Origin: AP-15 sp963700195
GTDB lineage: Bacteria > Pseudomonadota > Alphaproteobacteria > ATCC43930 > CGMCC-115725
DNA: 64,000 nucleotides
Assembly: GCA_963700195.1 (NCBI GenBank)
Contig: CAVOWQ010000012.1
Coordinates: forward strand, 84,560-148,559
Direction: 5' to 3'
Part shown: one piece after another, positions 1-9,672 of the stretch
Layout: every line of letters begins with the position of its first letter
How positions within the stretch are numbered: the stretch's first letter is position 1
Position numbers and translations under genes: made by a program
The notes under the pieces: model-generated
The model's database searches: none
What the model was told of the DNA's origin: nothing
The model's input: the letters and a program-made list of their open reading frames with translations, nothing else

Positions 1-188
1 CTTTCCACTTCCTCGAATGTCTTGGCCGCGGTGGGATAGCGCTCCTCGACCATCTCATCCATGGCCTTGTTGTAGAGATCGTCGACCGGCTTCTCGACAT
101 AGGCCTCCTTCTTAGCGCCGCTGCACGCAGTCAGCGCAGCGATCAGCGCGGCCACACCGAGCCAGCGAAGGAAGGGCAACAAACGCAT
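1..188 (-). CDS. bamD: BamD outer-membrane assembly lipoprotein, N-terminal part
   Basis: Only the first 62 or so codons lie in the window; the gene runs off the left edge. Translation from the ATG at 188 gives a short basic start, a hydrophobic stretch and a lipobox ending LTAC, followed by SGAKKEAYVEKPVDDLYNKA. This is the usual start of BamD (ComL/YfiO), the TPR lipoprotein of the BAM complex that inserts beta-barrel proteins into the outer membrane. The helix beginning at DLYNKAMDEM is the first TPR helix. Position downstream of lpxC at the end of the dcw cluster is the normal alphaproteobacterial place. Family identity rests on the N-terminus and context only. Confidence 0.85.
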   Translation of the reverse strand, partial: MRLLPFLRWLGVAALIAALTACSGAKKEAYVEKPVDDLYNKAMDEMVEERYPTAAKTFEEVE

Positions 189-266
189 CGACCTACTCTG
201 GAGAGGAATGTTAATGCGGCCGTTTATAGCACAACTCGCCGGCGGGCGAGCAAGCCGCCGCGCCGG

Positions 267-1196
267 TCAATCGCCGGCGAGCTGGAGCGCGTCCTGCCAT
301 TCCCGCTCGCCGCGATAGGTCGACCGGCCCAAAGTGGTGTAGCACCAGGCCTCATCGTCGGCGAAAAGCGCCGAGAGAAGGCGCCGGGTATGGGCATGCC
401 CCGAGCGCACGCCGCGAAACGATCCGAGGAGCGGACCCCCGGCGAGATAGAGGTCTCCGAAGGCGTCGAGGAGCTTGTGGCGCACGAACTCGTCGGCATA
501 GCGCAAGCCGCCGACGTTCAAGACGTGATCGCGACCGACGACCACCGCGTTGTCGAGCGATCCGCCGCGCGCCAAGCCCGCCGCCCGCAGCCGGTCCAGT
601 TCGTCGAGCAGGCCAAAGGTACGTGCCCGGCTGAGCTCCGTCTTGAACGTGTCCGCATCGAACATCAGACAAATGTCCTGCCGGCAAATCAGCGGGTTGT
701 CGAAATCGATCTCGAAGCTCATCGAAAAGCCGTGATCGGGGAACAGCGCCGCCGTCGCGCCGTCTTCGGTGACGCTGACTTCTTTCAGTACTTTGATCGC
801 GCGCCGTGCGGCATCCTGTTCGACGACTCCAGCGCACTCGATCAGAAACAAGAAGGGCGCGGAACTCCCATCCATGATCGGCACTTCACGGCCATCGAGC
901 TCGATCACTGCATTGTCGACGGCAGCACCGGCCAACGCCGCCATCAGGTGCTCGACCGTGCCCACCGTGTTTCCCTCGCCGTTGGAAAGCACGGTGGAGA
1001 GCGGCGAGTCGATCGTATTGGCCCAGTTTGCACGAATCTCGGCCGCCGAACCGGCTCGACGGAACACGATACCGGTATCTGAGGCGGCGGGGTGCAACGT
1101 CATTGCCACCCTTTCGCCCGAATGAAGTCCAATTCCCCGGCACCCGATAGCTGTTTTCAGCGTCTGTTGAGACGCCGTCGCGATATCCCCCAACAT
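267..1196 (-). CDS. lpxC: LpxC, UDP-3-O-acyl-N-acetylglucosamine deacetylase
   Basis: Zinc-dependent deacetylase for the committed step of lipid A synthesis; cytoplasmic. At 309 aa it has the full family length. Visible signatures are GIGLHSGE near residue 20, VEHLMAALAG with the first zinc His near residue 80, RHKLLDAFGD with the HxxxD zinc ligands, and SGHAHTR, which carries the catalytic His near the C-terminus. The start at MLGDIATASQQTLK matches the usual position just before the first conserved strand; no strong ribosome binding site is seen. It lies 207 bp downstream of ftsZ, a gap in which I see no gene, and upstream of bamD. Confidence 0.96.
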   Translation of the reverse strand: MLGDIATASQQTLKTAIGCRGIGLHSGERVAMTLHPAASDTGIVFRRAGSAAEIRANWANTIDSPLSTVLSNGEGNTVGTVEHLMAALAGAAVDNAVIELDGREVPIMDGSSAPFLFLIECAGVVEQDAARRAIKVLKEVSVTEDGATAALFPDHGFSMSFEIDFDNPLICRQDICLMFDADTFKTELSRARTFGLLDELDRLRAAGLARGGSLDNAVVVGRDHVLNVGGLRYADEFVRHKLLDAFGDLYLAGGPLLGSFRGVRSGHAHTRRLLSALFADDEAWCYTTLGRSTYRGEREWQDALQLAGD

Positions 1197-1403
1197 GCGA
1201 CAGACTTCTGTGAAGTGATCCCCTGGCGAGCCGGAAGCTACTTTCGCCCCGACTTCGCCTCAAATCACTCTTTGTTGCCAATTGTTGCATTGCCGCAGAC
1301 ACTTCAGCCGCAATCCTGCTGGAATGACAATGCGACAACCTTGATCCCTCGCCACCCGCTTGCGGGCCGGCAGCGAGAATCACTCCGGCAAGCGCCGGCA
1401 AAT

Positions 1404-2900
1404 TCAGTTGGCTTGGCGGCGCAGGAATGCGGGGATATCGAGCAGGTCGTCTTCCTTGCTCAAATTCGGCCGGTCGTCCGGCTCCAGCGGCGCCAGCCGG
1501 GGCTGCGCATTCGGCTGGCTGGCAGGCTTTGCCGGCTGGACGGGCGGGCGCGGCGACGGCTCCGGCGCGGTCGCGCGAGCGCGGCCCACTCCGGTCACCC
1601 GCTCGATCAGGCTGGGCACTCGCCCTTTCGGCTTCGGCGCGGCTTCTTTGGCGGCAGGAGGAACGGCGGGCTGGGTCAGCGGGACCGGGCGCGCCGCCCC
1701 GGCATCGGCCGGTTTTGGCGCAATAAAGGCACCGTTCCTTATTGCCGCGGTCTCGGCCGCCTCGGCCGCTTGCGGCAGCGGTTCGCTGTCGATCTCCGGA
1801 CGCGGCCTCGTCGATTGCGCCGCATTCTGCGTGAGCACGGGCTGGGTGTAACCGCCCGTCGTCGCTTCGCGCAGCGGGGGCACCGAATCGCGGCTGCTGA
1901 CCAGGCTGATGGCCGGGCGCGGCTGCGCGACCGCTTCGGCGTCGATGCCGGTGGCGACGACGGAAATCCGCATCTTGCCTTCGAGCCTCTCGTCGAAGGT
2001 CGAGCCGAAGATGATGTTGGCCTCGGGATCGACCTCCTCGCGAATGCGGTTGGCGGCCTCATCGACCTCGAACAAGGTCATGTCGAGACCGCCGGTAATG
2101 TTTATCAGGACCCCTCTGGCGCCCTTCATCGATACGTCTTCGAGCAGCGGGTTCGAGATCGCGGCTTCGGCGGCATCGGTCGCCCGCTTTTCGCCTTCGG
2201 CCTCGCCGGTTCCCATCATCGCCTTGCCCATCTCGCCCATGACGGTGCGAATGTCGGCGAAGTCGAGATTGATGAGGCCGGGCATGACCATCAGGTCGGT
2301 GACGCCGCGCACCCCCGAATGCAGCACGTCGTCGGCCATCTTGAAGGCGTCGGCAAAGGTCGTGCGCTCGTTGGCGATGCGGAACAGGTTCTGGTTCGGG
2401 ATGATGATCAGGGTGTCGACAAACTTCTGCAGCTCCTCGATGCCGGCCTCGGCGCTGCGCATCCGATGGCTGCCCTCGAAATGAAACGGCTTGGTCACCA
2501 CACCGACGGTCAGAATCCCCAATTCGCGCGCGATCCGTGCAATCACCGGAGCGCCCCCGGTGCCGGTCCCCCCGCCCATGCCGGCGGTGATGAACACCAT
2601 GTTGGAGCCGCCCATCGCCTCGAGGATGTCGTCGAGCGCCTCCTCGGCCGCCGCCCGCCCGACATCGGGGCGTGAGCCGGCGCCGAGCCCGCGGGTGACG
2701 CCGATCCCCATCTGGATTTTGCGCGGCGCGCTCGATTGCAGCAGCGCCTGCGCGTCGGTGTTGCAGACCACGAATTCGCAGCCGATCAAATTCGAGCGGA
2801 TCATGTTGTTGACGGCGTTCCCCCCGGCGCCGCCGACCCCGACCACCGTAATGCGGGGTTTCATCTCGTGCTCGTCCCTCGGGATGCTCAGATTGATCAT
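1404..2900 (-). CDS. ftsZ: FtsZ, cell-division tubulin homologue
   Basis: GTPase that forms the Z ring. It carries the N-terminal VGVGGAGGNAVNNM nucleotide loop, the tubulin signature GGGTGTGGAP near residue 105, and the T7-loop region NLDFADIR. After about residue 320 comes a long Pro/Ala-rich linker, then the C-terminal peptide DIPAFLRRQAN that binds FtsA and other partners. Length is 498 aa, typical for Alphaproteobacteria because of the long linker. I chose the ATG at 2900 because a GGAGG sequence sits about six bases before it; an in-frame GTG at 2915 is the alternative. It follows ftsA after about 100 bp. Confidence 0.97.
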   Translation of the reverse strand: MINLSIPRDEHEMKPRITVVGVGGAGGNAVNNMIRSNLIGCEFVVCNTDAQALLQSSAPRKIQMGIGVTRGLGAGSRPDVGRAAAEEALDDILEAMGGSNMVFITAGMGGGTGTGGAPVIARIARELGILTVGVVTKPFHFEGSHRMRSAEAGIEELQKFVDTLIIIPNQNLFRIANERTTFADAFKMADDVLHSGVRGVTDLMVMPGLINLDFADIRTVMGEMGKAMMGTGEAEGEKRATDAAEAAISNPLLEDVSMKGARGVLINITGGLDMTLFEVDEAANRIREEVDPEANIIFGSTFDERLEGKMRISVVATGIDAEAVAQPRPAISLVSSRDSVPPLREATTGGYTQPVLTQNAAQSTRPRPEIDSEPLPQAAEAAETAAIRNGAFIAPKPADAGAARPVPLTQPAVPPAAKEAAPKPKGRVPSLIERVTGVGRARATAPEPSPRPPVQPAKPASQPNAQPRLAPLEPDDRPNLSKEDDLLDIPAFLRRQAN

Positions 2901-3006
2901 GCGGTCCCCCTCCACTGCTGTGCCCCTAACGATACCCGGTCCGGTCCGGGCTCCCCCCTCGCTGGCTCACATGGTGGCCGGGCGAGCAACAAAGCCGAAA
3001 TCTGCC

Positions 3007-4342
3007 TCAAAAATTGTCCTTTAGCCAATGCCCCAATCGGCCGAGAACACCCCATCGCGCGCCCTGCCGGGCGGTGCCTTACACCCGAGACCTCGGCGCG
3101 CTCGGACAGCGCGAAGTGCAGTAGCCCCGCGGTCGTTGCAAAGGCCGGACCGCCGGTCGCCTCGGCGAGGCCCGCGACCCGCTGCGGCCGCCCCATCCGC
3201 ACCTGTTTATCGAGGATCAGTCCGGCGAACTCGCGCGCCCCGTGCAGCTGGCAGGCCCCGCCGGTCAGCACGACACGCCGGCCCGCGACCTTGTCGAAGC
3301 CGCTCGCCTCCAGCCGATTGCGCACCAGCTCGAAGGTCTCCTCGATGCGCGGCGCGATGATGCCGACGAGCAGGGATTTCGGCACATGGTTGACGTGCCC
3401 CTCGTCCTCCTCGCCGATTTGCGGGACGGCGATCATCTCACGCTCGTCGGTGCTCGCTGAAATCGCGGTGCCGAACAATGTTTTCATGCGTTCGGCATGG
3501 GCGACCCCGGTCGAGAGCCCGCGGGCGATGTCGTTGGTGACGTGCATGCCGCCGACCGGGACGTAATCGGCAAAAATCAAATTTCCGTCGAAGAACACGC
3601 CGATCGTCGTCGTTCCGCCGCCCATGTCGATGACGGTGACGCCGAGACCGATCTCGTCCTCCACGAGGCAGGAGAGCCCCGAGGCATAGGGGCTGACAAC
3701 GAGAGCCTCGACCTCGAGATGCGAGCGCCCAACGGCGGCGGTGTGGTTGCGCACGCTGGCGGCGCTCGCCGTCACCACATGCATGTTGACCCCGAGCCGC
3801 TCGCCGAGCATGCCGCGCGGATCGCGGATGCCGCGGCTGTCGTCGACCGAAAATCCGACCGGGACGGAATGGATGATCTGGCGATCGCCCGGCTCGCGCA
3901 TCACGTACCCGTGCTCGAGCACCCGCCGCATCTCGGCATCGGTGATCTCGCGCCCGGTGATGCCGATCTCCGCCTTGATGATCCGTGAGGCGGAGAAACC
4001 GCCCGACAGGTTTGCCACGACCCGCTCTATCGTCTCGCCGGCCATCTCCTCGGCGGCGTGCACCGCATTCAGCACGGAGGTGCCGGTCGCTTCCAGGTCG
4101 ACAATTCCCCCGTTGCGCACGCCACGCGAGATCTGATGGCCAATGCCGAGAACGCGCGGCCTGTCGTCCTCGACCCGCGCGATAAAGCAGCAGATCTTTG
4201 TGGTGCCGATATCGAGGGCGGTGATCAGACTGCCGCGCGGCCGGGTCGCCGGTCTGCGGGATTTCGCCTGGCCATCGGCTTCGTTCTTTGCCGCTTTTCC
4301 GGCGCGCTTGGCGCGAGGCGGCGCTTCATCCACTGTCGTCAT
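3007..4342 (-). CDS. ftsA: FtsA, actin-like divisome anchor (frameshift near the C-terminus)
   Basis: Actin/Hsp70-fold ATPase that tethers FtsZ to the membrane. From the ATG at 4342 the protein has a basic, Ala/Lys-rich leader, then ALDIGTTKICCFIA (phosphate 1), the 1C domain, and VIDMGGGTTTIGVF (phosphate 2). The main frame runs past the normal end into ftsZ. In a neighbouring frame the DNA encodes GVLGRLGHWLKDNF and a TGA at 3007-3009, which is the conserved C-terminal amphipathic membrane-targeting helix. A single indel between about 3037 and 3076 therefore separates body and tail. Because the gene is essential, a sequencing error is likelier than real loss. The start overlaps the ftsQ stop by four bases. 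Confidence 0.9.
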
Positions 4343-5205
4343 GTGTTCTTCGCCGATGGGCGTCCCTTCTTGGATGTCGGCGACGTCGGCGCTTCTTTCG
4401 GCACCTCCGGGTTGACCCGCAGAACGAGCCGGTCCGGCAGGCGCACATCGACGGTCTGCACGTCGCGCTTGAGGATCGCGCTCGACCGCTCGAGGCGGGC
4501 GAGCTGGGCCCAGGCGGCGGCCGGCGCGTCGGCCGGGAGGAGGACATCGATCGCGTTGTCGATGCGCAAGTTCCAGCGGCGATCGCCGACCCGGATCGCG
4601 GCACTGACGCGGGCGGCGAGTTCGGGCTCGGTCGCCAGCATGTCGAGCAGTTCCGCGGCATGTCTCGCGGCACCTTCGCCGACGACCAAGGGCAGCTTGG
4701 CGAAGCGGTCGAGCCGGGTCACCGGGATTACGCCGCCCTCGCGGTCGATCAGCTCGAGCTTGCCGCCGTGCTGCCAAAGGGCGAGCGGTTTGCGCTCGAC
4801 GAGGCGGACGTAGAGCGTGTCCGGCAGGCGGCGCTCGACCACCGCCGAGCGAACCCAGGGCAATGTCTCGAGTTGCTCCTTGGCCCGTCTCGGGCTCATG
4901 GCGAGGATCGGCGTTCCTGGGCCGGCGCCGAGCGCGGCGAGGATCGTGTCGCGATCCGTCGTCTCGCGTCCTTCGACTTTGATGTCGGTCACGACGAGGC
5001 CCAGCCGCGCGGTGCCGTCGAGCATCCGGTCGGCCGCATACTGCAGCGTCGATTGGCCGAGCGGCGAGCGGCTCAGCTGAACGGCTGCGTAGAGCCCGCC
5101 CGCCAGCAAAACCGGGATGCCGACCCACAAGCCCAAACGGCGGACGAAGGCGGAGACACGGCCGCGCCGCGGGCGTCGCGGCGCCGGTCCCTTCATCCGT
5201 CGCAT
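4339..5205 (-). CDS. ftsQ: FtsQ, divisome membrane protein
   Basis: Bitopic division protein that links early and late divisome proteins. The 288 aa product has a basic cytoplasmic start, one membrane segment (IPVLLAGGLYAAVQL, about residues 25-45), a POTRA domain starting at VTDIKVEGRETTDRD, and the FtsQ beta domain with LPWVRSAVVERRLPDTLYV and LIDREGGVIPV. The ATG at 5205 is preceded by GGTGGAG at good spacing and overlaps the end of ddl. An ATG at 5196 forming an ATGA overlap is an alternative. The C-terminus is Lys/Pro-rich and ends on the ftsA start. Confidence 0.92.
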   Translation of the reverse strand: MRRMKGPAPRRPRRGRVSAFVRRLGLWVGIPVLLAGGLYAAVQLSRSPLGQSTLQYAADRMLDGTARLGLVVTDIKVEGRETTDRDTILAALGAGPGTPILAMSPRRAKEQLETLPWVRSAVVERRLPDTLYVRLVERKPLALWQHGGKLELIDREGGVIPVTRLDRFAKLPLVVGEGAARHAAELLDMLATEPELAARVSAAIRVGDRRWNLRIDNAIDVLLPADAPAAAWAQLARLERSSAILKRDVQTVDVRLPDRLVLRVNPEVPKEAPTSPTSKKGRPSAKNT

Positions 5206-6113
5206 GACGCGTTCTCCACCATCCAGGCGACCAGCTCGTCGAAGCCGATGCCGACATGACGGGCGATATCGGGCACCAGTGAAGTCGGCGTCATTCCCGG
5301 TTGCGTGTTCACCTCCAGGAGGTAGAGACGGCCGCACCCTCCCGGCGTGTCGTCATAGCGCAAGTCGGCGCGGCTGACGCCGCGGCACCCGAGCGCGCGA
5401 TGCGCTCGCAGGCCGATGTCGAGCGCCTCTTCATAGACAGACGGCGGAACCGGCGCCGGCGTCAGGTGATCCGACCCGCCCGCCGCGTATTTCGCGGTGT
5501 AATCGTAAAAGCTGCCGCGCGGGACGATCTCACAGGCGCCGAGCGCCCGATCCCCCATCACCGCCACGGTGAGCTCTCGTCCGGGAACAAAGCGCTCGAC
5601 CAGCAGCTCGGCGCCGTAGCGCCACTCCCTCACCTCCTCGCGCCAGGAATTGTCGTTGATCCGCACGATCCGGACGCCGACGCTCGATCCCTGATTGGTC
5701 GGCTTGACGACAAAGGGAGCCGGCATCGGGTCGCTCTCGACCAGCATTTCGCGGCTGGCGACCACGCCTTCGGCGACCGGCAGCCCGGCATCGCGGAATA
5801 CCGCCTTCGCCGTCGGCTTGTGCATCGCCATGGCCGAGGCGAGGACGCCCGAATGGGTGTAGGGGATCCCCAGCATCTCGAACACGCCCTGCACCGTGCC
5901 GTCTTCCCCGCCGACGCCATGCAATGCATTGAAGATAAAGTCGGGGCGCGGGTCCAGCGCGCGCATCAGCGCCGGCAAATCACGGCCGACATCGATGAGC
6001 CGCACCTCGTAGCCGCAGTCCACCAGCGCCTTGGCGCATTCGCGTCCGCTCGACAGCGAAACCTCGCGCTCGGGCGACCACCCGCCCATCACCACCGCCA
6101 CGGTCTTGGTCAC
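5193..6113 (-). CDS. ddlB: D-alanine--D-alanine ligase
   Basis: ATP-grasp ligase that makes D-Ala-D-Ala for the MurF reaction. At 306 aa it has the usual length. Seen in order: the N-terminal VVMGGWSPEREVSLSSG, the NALHGVGGEDGTVQG substrate loop, PFVVKPTNQGSSVG for ATP binding, ELTVAVMG, and the C-terminal LLEVNTQPGMTPTSLVP with magnesium ligands. It starts at 6113 in a four-base overlap with the end of murB and overlaps ftsQ at its 3' end, so the genes are translationally coupled. Confidence 0.96.
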   Translation of the reverse strand: MTKTVAVVMGGWSPEREVSLSSGRECAKALVDCGYEVRLIDVGRDLPALMRALDPRPDFIFNALHGVGGEDGTVQGVFEMLGIPYTHSGVLASAMAMHKPTAKAVFRDAGLPVAEGVVASREMLVESDPMPAPFVVKPTNQGSSVGVRIVRINDNSWREEVREWRYGAELLVERFVPGRELTVAVMGDRALGACEIVPRGSFYDYTAKYAAGGSDHLTPAPVPPSVYEEALDIGLRAHRALGCRGVSRADLRYDDTPGGCGRLYLLEVNTQPGMTPTSLVPDIARHVGIGFDELVAWMVENASCDG

Positions 6114-7139
6114 CGTCCCCCCTCGGCCAGCGCAGTTTCGGAGTGCCCCTCACCCCTGCCCTCTCCCCGCAAGCGGGGAGAGGGAGGGACCCGCGCAGCG
6201 GGAGGGTGCAGGGGCAGTTCGCGCGACAGGTCTCGATCGATTTCTACGCGGCCGATGCACTCGATTTCCCACTCCAGCAGAACCCCGGAGGTGTCGTGGA
6301 CGCGCCGCCTGACCTCTTCGCCGAGGCCCTCGAGATCGGCCGCTGTGGCGGTGCCGGTGTTGATCAGAAAATTGGTGTGTTGCTGCGACACCATCGCGCC
6401 GCCGCGGACGAGACCGCGACAGCCGGCGGCATCGATCAGGCGCCACGCGCTGTCGCCGGGCGGGTTCTTGAATGTCGATCCGCCGGTACGGGCGCGCACC
6501 GGCTGTGTCGCTTCCCGCGCGGCGCGGATCTCGTTCAGCCGGCGCCCAATCGCAGCGCGATCACCGGGCGCAGCCGCGCAGCCGGGCTTCGATAAACACC
6601 CAGCTCGGATCGACATCGCTGTGTCGGTAGGAGAGCCCCATCGCCCGGCGGTCGACGGTATGGGTTTCGCCGGTGCGGTCGAGTGCGATCGCCGAAACGA
6701 GCACATCCTTGATTTCTCGGCCATAGGCTCCGGCATTCATTCGCACACTGCCGCCGATCGACCCGGGGATGCCCGACAGGAACTCGAGCCCACCCAACCC
6801 GGCATCGGCCGCAGCGAACGCGACGATGCGGTCGAGAGCCGCCGCGCCGGCGCGGACTTCATCGCGCTCGATCTCGATCGCCGCGAACCCGCGCCCGAGG
6901 CGGATCACGACACCGGGAATGCCGCCGTCGCGCACCAGGAGGTTCGAGCCTACCCCGATCACGGTCACCGGAATCCGCGGCGGCAGCGCTCCGAAAAACC
7001 CGGCGAGATCGGCAAGATCGGCAGGCCGGAACAAAACCTCGGCAGGGCCCCCGACGCCAAACCAGGTCTGCTTGCCGATCGCCGCGTCCGCGGTCAACCG
7101 GCCGCGTACCGGCGGGAGCTGCGCAATCAACGGGTTCAT
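6110..7139 (-). CDS. murB: MurB, UDP-N-acetylenolpyruvoylglucosamine reductase (frameshift; repeat-encoded tail)
   Basis: FAD enzyme that reduces UDP-GlcNAc-enolpyruvate to UDP-MurNAc. The first frame gives TWFGVGGPAEVLF, VIGVGSNLLVRDGG (FAD loop), GIPGSIGGSVRMNAGAYG and LSYRHSDV, then stops early after ARLRGCAR. The next frame continues with APGDRAAIGRR, RARTGGSTFKNP and VLLEWEIECIG. One base lost in the C-run near 6565-6570 explains this. Beyond WEIECIGRVEIDR about 35 codons are supplied by a palindromic repeat (6144-6214), so the normal C-terminus is extended by repeat-encoded residues. The ATG at 7139 overlaps the murC stop by four bases. Confidence 0.9.
6144..6214. repeat. Palindromic interspersed repeat, copy A, inside the murB 3' end
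   Basis: A GC-rich segment with the core CCCTCTCCCCGCAAGCGGGG followed by AGAGGG, a near-perfect hairpin, then a second short dyad around CCCGCGCAGCGGGAGGG. The same words recur at 10809-10943, 41693-41820 and 56743-56776. Translated in the murB frame it gives a Pro/Arg/Gly tail. Repeats of this style are common between genes in Alphaproteobacteria; here it sits inside a coding region. Confidence 0.8.
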
Positions 7140-8560
7140 GCGACGCGGCTCGGCGATTGCAGCGCCGCAAGATCGGCCGGCAAACTGTTGGCCCAGCCGG
7201 TGATCGACCCGGCGCCCAGGCACACCACCATGTCGCCGGGACGCGCCATCTCCCGAACCATCGACGCGAGCTCGCCCGGATCGACCAGAGGGCGGACGTT
7301 GCGATGACCGTGCTCGATCAATCCGGCAACCAGAGCGTCGCGGCTGACGCCCTCGATCGGCGCCTCGCCGGCTGCATAGATGTCCGCGACCAGAACCACG
7401 TCGGCGTCGTTGAAGCAGGTGCAGAACCCGTCGAAAAGATGGGACACGCGCGTGTACCGATGCGGCTGGACGACCGCGATCAGCTTTCCCTCGACGATCG
7501 CGCGCGCCGCCTTCAGCACCGCCGCGATCTCGACCGGGTGGTGACCGTAATCATCGATGACGGTCACGCCGTTCCACTCGCCGGTCCGTGTAAATCTGCG
7601 TTTCACGCCCTTAAAATTGCAAAGCGCTGCCCGCAGCGCGTCGTCGCCGAGCGCCATCGCCTCGGCGACCGCCGCTGCAGCGAGCGAGTTCTGCACGTTG
7701 TGACGGCCAAACATCGGCAGAAAAAGATCGGGGATCGTGCGGCCCCGATCCGCCAGCGCATCGGAGATCACGATGTCGTACCGAGCGCCGTCCCGTCCGA
7801 GTTGGACGTCCACGGCACGGATATCGGCCTGCGGGCTGAACCCGTATGTCAGGACCCGCCGGTCGGACAATTTGGGGATCATCTGCTGGACCACCGGGTG
7901 GTCTATGCAGAGCGCGGCAAAACCGTAAAACGGGATGTTGCCGACAAAATCCTCGAAGGCTCGGCGCAACGCATCGAAGCTCTGGTAAAAATCGAGATGT
8001 TCCGGGTCGATGTTGGTGACGATTGCAATCGTCGCTGGCAGCCGGGTGAACGTGCCGTCGCTTTCGTCGGCCTCGACGACCATAAAGTCGCCCGCCCCCA
8101 GCCGCGTATTGGTGCCGTAGGCATTGATGATCCCGCCGTTGATGACGGTGGGGTCCAGCTGCGCCGTCTCGAGCAGCGCGCCGATCATCGAGGTCGTCGT
8201 CGTCTTGCCGTGGGTTCCAGCAATCGCCAGCGACCATTTGAGGCGCATCAGCTCGCCCAGCATTTCGGCGCGGCGCACCACTGGAATGCGGCGCAACCGA
8301 GCGGCTACCATCTCGGCGTTGTCCGGTTTGACGGCGGAGGAGATCACGACGACCTCGGCGGCGCCGAGATTCTCGGCGTCGTGGCCGATCGCCACCGGAA
8401 TTCCGAGATCGATCAGCCGCCGAACATTGGCGCTGTCGGCCAGGTCACTGCCCTGCACCCGATAGCCGAGATTGTGCAACACCTCGGCGATGCCGCTCAT
8501 TCCGATCCCGCCGATGCCGACGAAATGGATAGGCCCGATTGATCGCGGAAGGGCTCTCAT
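7136..8560 (-). CDS. murC: MurC, UDP-N-acetylmuramate--L-alanine ligase
   Basis: First amino-acid ligase of the peptidoglycan precursor path, adding L-Ala to UDP-MurNAc. The 474 aa product has the full length and starts at the ATG at 8560, which overlaps the murG stop by four bases. Motifs: HFVGIGGIGMSGIAEVL at the N-terminus, AGTHGKTTTTSM P-loop near residue 110, EADESDGTF, NIDPEHLDFY, GRHNVQNSLAA and VIDDYGHHPVEI. Clean in one frame throughout. Confidence 0.97.
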   Translation of the reverse strand: MRALPRSIGPIHFVGIGGIGMSGIAEVLHNLGYRVQGSDLADSANVRRLIDLGIPVAIGHDAENLGAAEVVVISSAVKPDNAEMVAARLRRIPVVRRAEMLGELMRLKWSLAIAGTHGKTTTTSMIGALLETAQLDPTVINGGIINAYGTNTRLGAGDFMVVEADESDGTFTRLPATIAIVTNIDPEHLDFYQSFDALRRAFEDFVGNIPFYGFAALCIDHPVVQQMIPKLSDRRVLTYGFSPQADIRAVDVQLGRDGARYDIVISDALADRGRTIPDLFLPMFGRHNVQNSLAAAAVAEAMALGDDALRAALCNFKGVKRRFTRTGEWNGVTVIDDYGHHPVEIAAVLKAARAIVEGKLIAVVQPHRYTRVSHLFDGFCTCFNDADVVLVADIYAAGEAPIEGVSRDALVAGLIEHGHRNVRPLVDPGELASMVREMARPGDMVVCLGAGSITGWANSLPADLAALQSPSRVA

Positions 8561-9672
8561 GCCGCCCGTCCTTGCGACCGTGAGCTGAGAGCGAGCTCGG
8601 CGGCGAGCCGTGCAAGATCGCGAGCGGCCTCGGGCCGGCCGAAATCGCCGGCGCACCGAGCAGCCTCGCTCAATGCGGCCGGATCGCCCAACAGATTTTC
8701 GAGATAAAGAGCGAAGGTGTCCGGGCGCAACTCCGGCTGCGCAACGACCCATCCGGCTCCTGCCTCGGCAAAAGCTCGGGCGTTGGCGGCCTGGTGATTG
8801 TCGGTGGCGTAGGGGTACGGGATCAGGACGGCGGGCCGGCCGATCGTCGCGAGCTCGGCTATGGTAGAGGCGCCGGCGCGGCAAATGGCCAGATGCGTGC
8901 GCGCTAGCCGCGCCGGAACGTCGATAAAGAAGCTCTGCAGCTCCACCTGAATGCGATTTTTGCGATAGATCGCCTCGGCGGCGGGAAGATCCTCCGGGCG
9001 CGCCTGGTGGCTGACCCGCAGCATCTCGCGCAGCCGCGCCGGCAGCGCAGCGAGGGCCGGCGGCACGGCCTCGCTCATGATGCGCGCCCCTTGGCTGCCG
9101 CCGAGGATCAGCAGCTCGATCGGGCTGCCCCGTTGCGGCGCCTTATACCTGGTTCGAGCCAGCGCCAGCACCGCCGGCCGTACCGGATTGCCGGTCTGCA
9201 GGGTACGGACGCGGTCGGCCGCGCGCAGACCAGCGGTTGCCGGAAAGCCGGTCGCGATCCGCCGCACGCGCGGCGCGAGGAGCCGGTTGGCGCGGCCGAG
9301 GACGGCATTTTGCTCGTGAATCACCGTCGGCAGACCGAGAGAGACCGCCGCGAGCATCGTCGGGACCGAGGCATAGCCGCCGAAACCGATGACGCAGGCC
9401 GGGGAGAGCCGGCGCAGCAAGCGGCGCGCCTGCAACGTCCCGAGCGCCAGCTCACCGAGCGCCTGGGCCGTATGCGCCGCTCCACCCCCCAATTGGGCCG
9501 CACGTACATGATGCGTCTCGATATCGGCAGCCCGCCCAGCGAAGGCCTCCGCTCGCGCATCGCTGAGCAGATGCACCTTGCTGCCCGCACCGAGCAGCTC
9601 GACGGCCAGCGCCTCGGCCGGGAACAGGTGGCCGCCGGTACCGCCGGCCGCGAGCGCGAAGGACCCGCTCAC
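8557..9672 (-). CDS. murG: MurG, lipid II synthase (GlcNAc transferase)
   Basis: Transfers GlcNAc from UDP-GlcNAc to lipid I on the inner face of the membrane. The GTG at 9672 overlaps the ftsW stop as GTGA, giving a 371 aa protein of normal length. The N-terminal glycine-rich loop reads AAGGTGGHLFPAEALA; GFGGYASVP and IHEQNAVLGRANR follow. The C-terminal donor site has LILGGSQGARIMSE, CRAGASTIAELATIGRP and PYATDNHQAANA. Confidence 0.96.
   Translation of the reverse strand: MSGSFALAAGGTGGHLFPAEALAVELLGAGSKVHLLSDARAEAFAGRAADIETHHVRAAQLGGGAAHTAQALGELALGTLQARRLLRRLSPACVIGFGGYASVPTMLAAVSLGLPTVIHEQNAVLGRANRLLAPRVRRIATGFPATAGLRAADRVRTLQTGNPVRPAVLALARTRYKAPQRGSPIELLILGGSQGARIMSEAVPPALAALPARLREMLRVSHQARPEDLPAAEAIYRKNRIQVELQSFFIDVPARLARTHLAICRAGASTIAELATIGRPAVLIPYPYATDNHQAANARAFAEAGAGWVVAQPELRPDTFALYLENLLGDPAALSEAARCAGDFGRPEAARDLARLAAELALSSRSQGRAA

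Noticed and set aside
1092..2675. Long plus-strand open frame of 527 codons opposite ftsZ
   Set aside because: Arg/Gly-rich low-complexity translation lying exactly antisense to a conserved gene; a GC-rich shadow.
5301..7307. Plus-strand open frame of 668 codons opposite ddl and murB
   Set aside because: Antisense shadow of two conserved genes with no recognisable domain.
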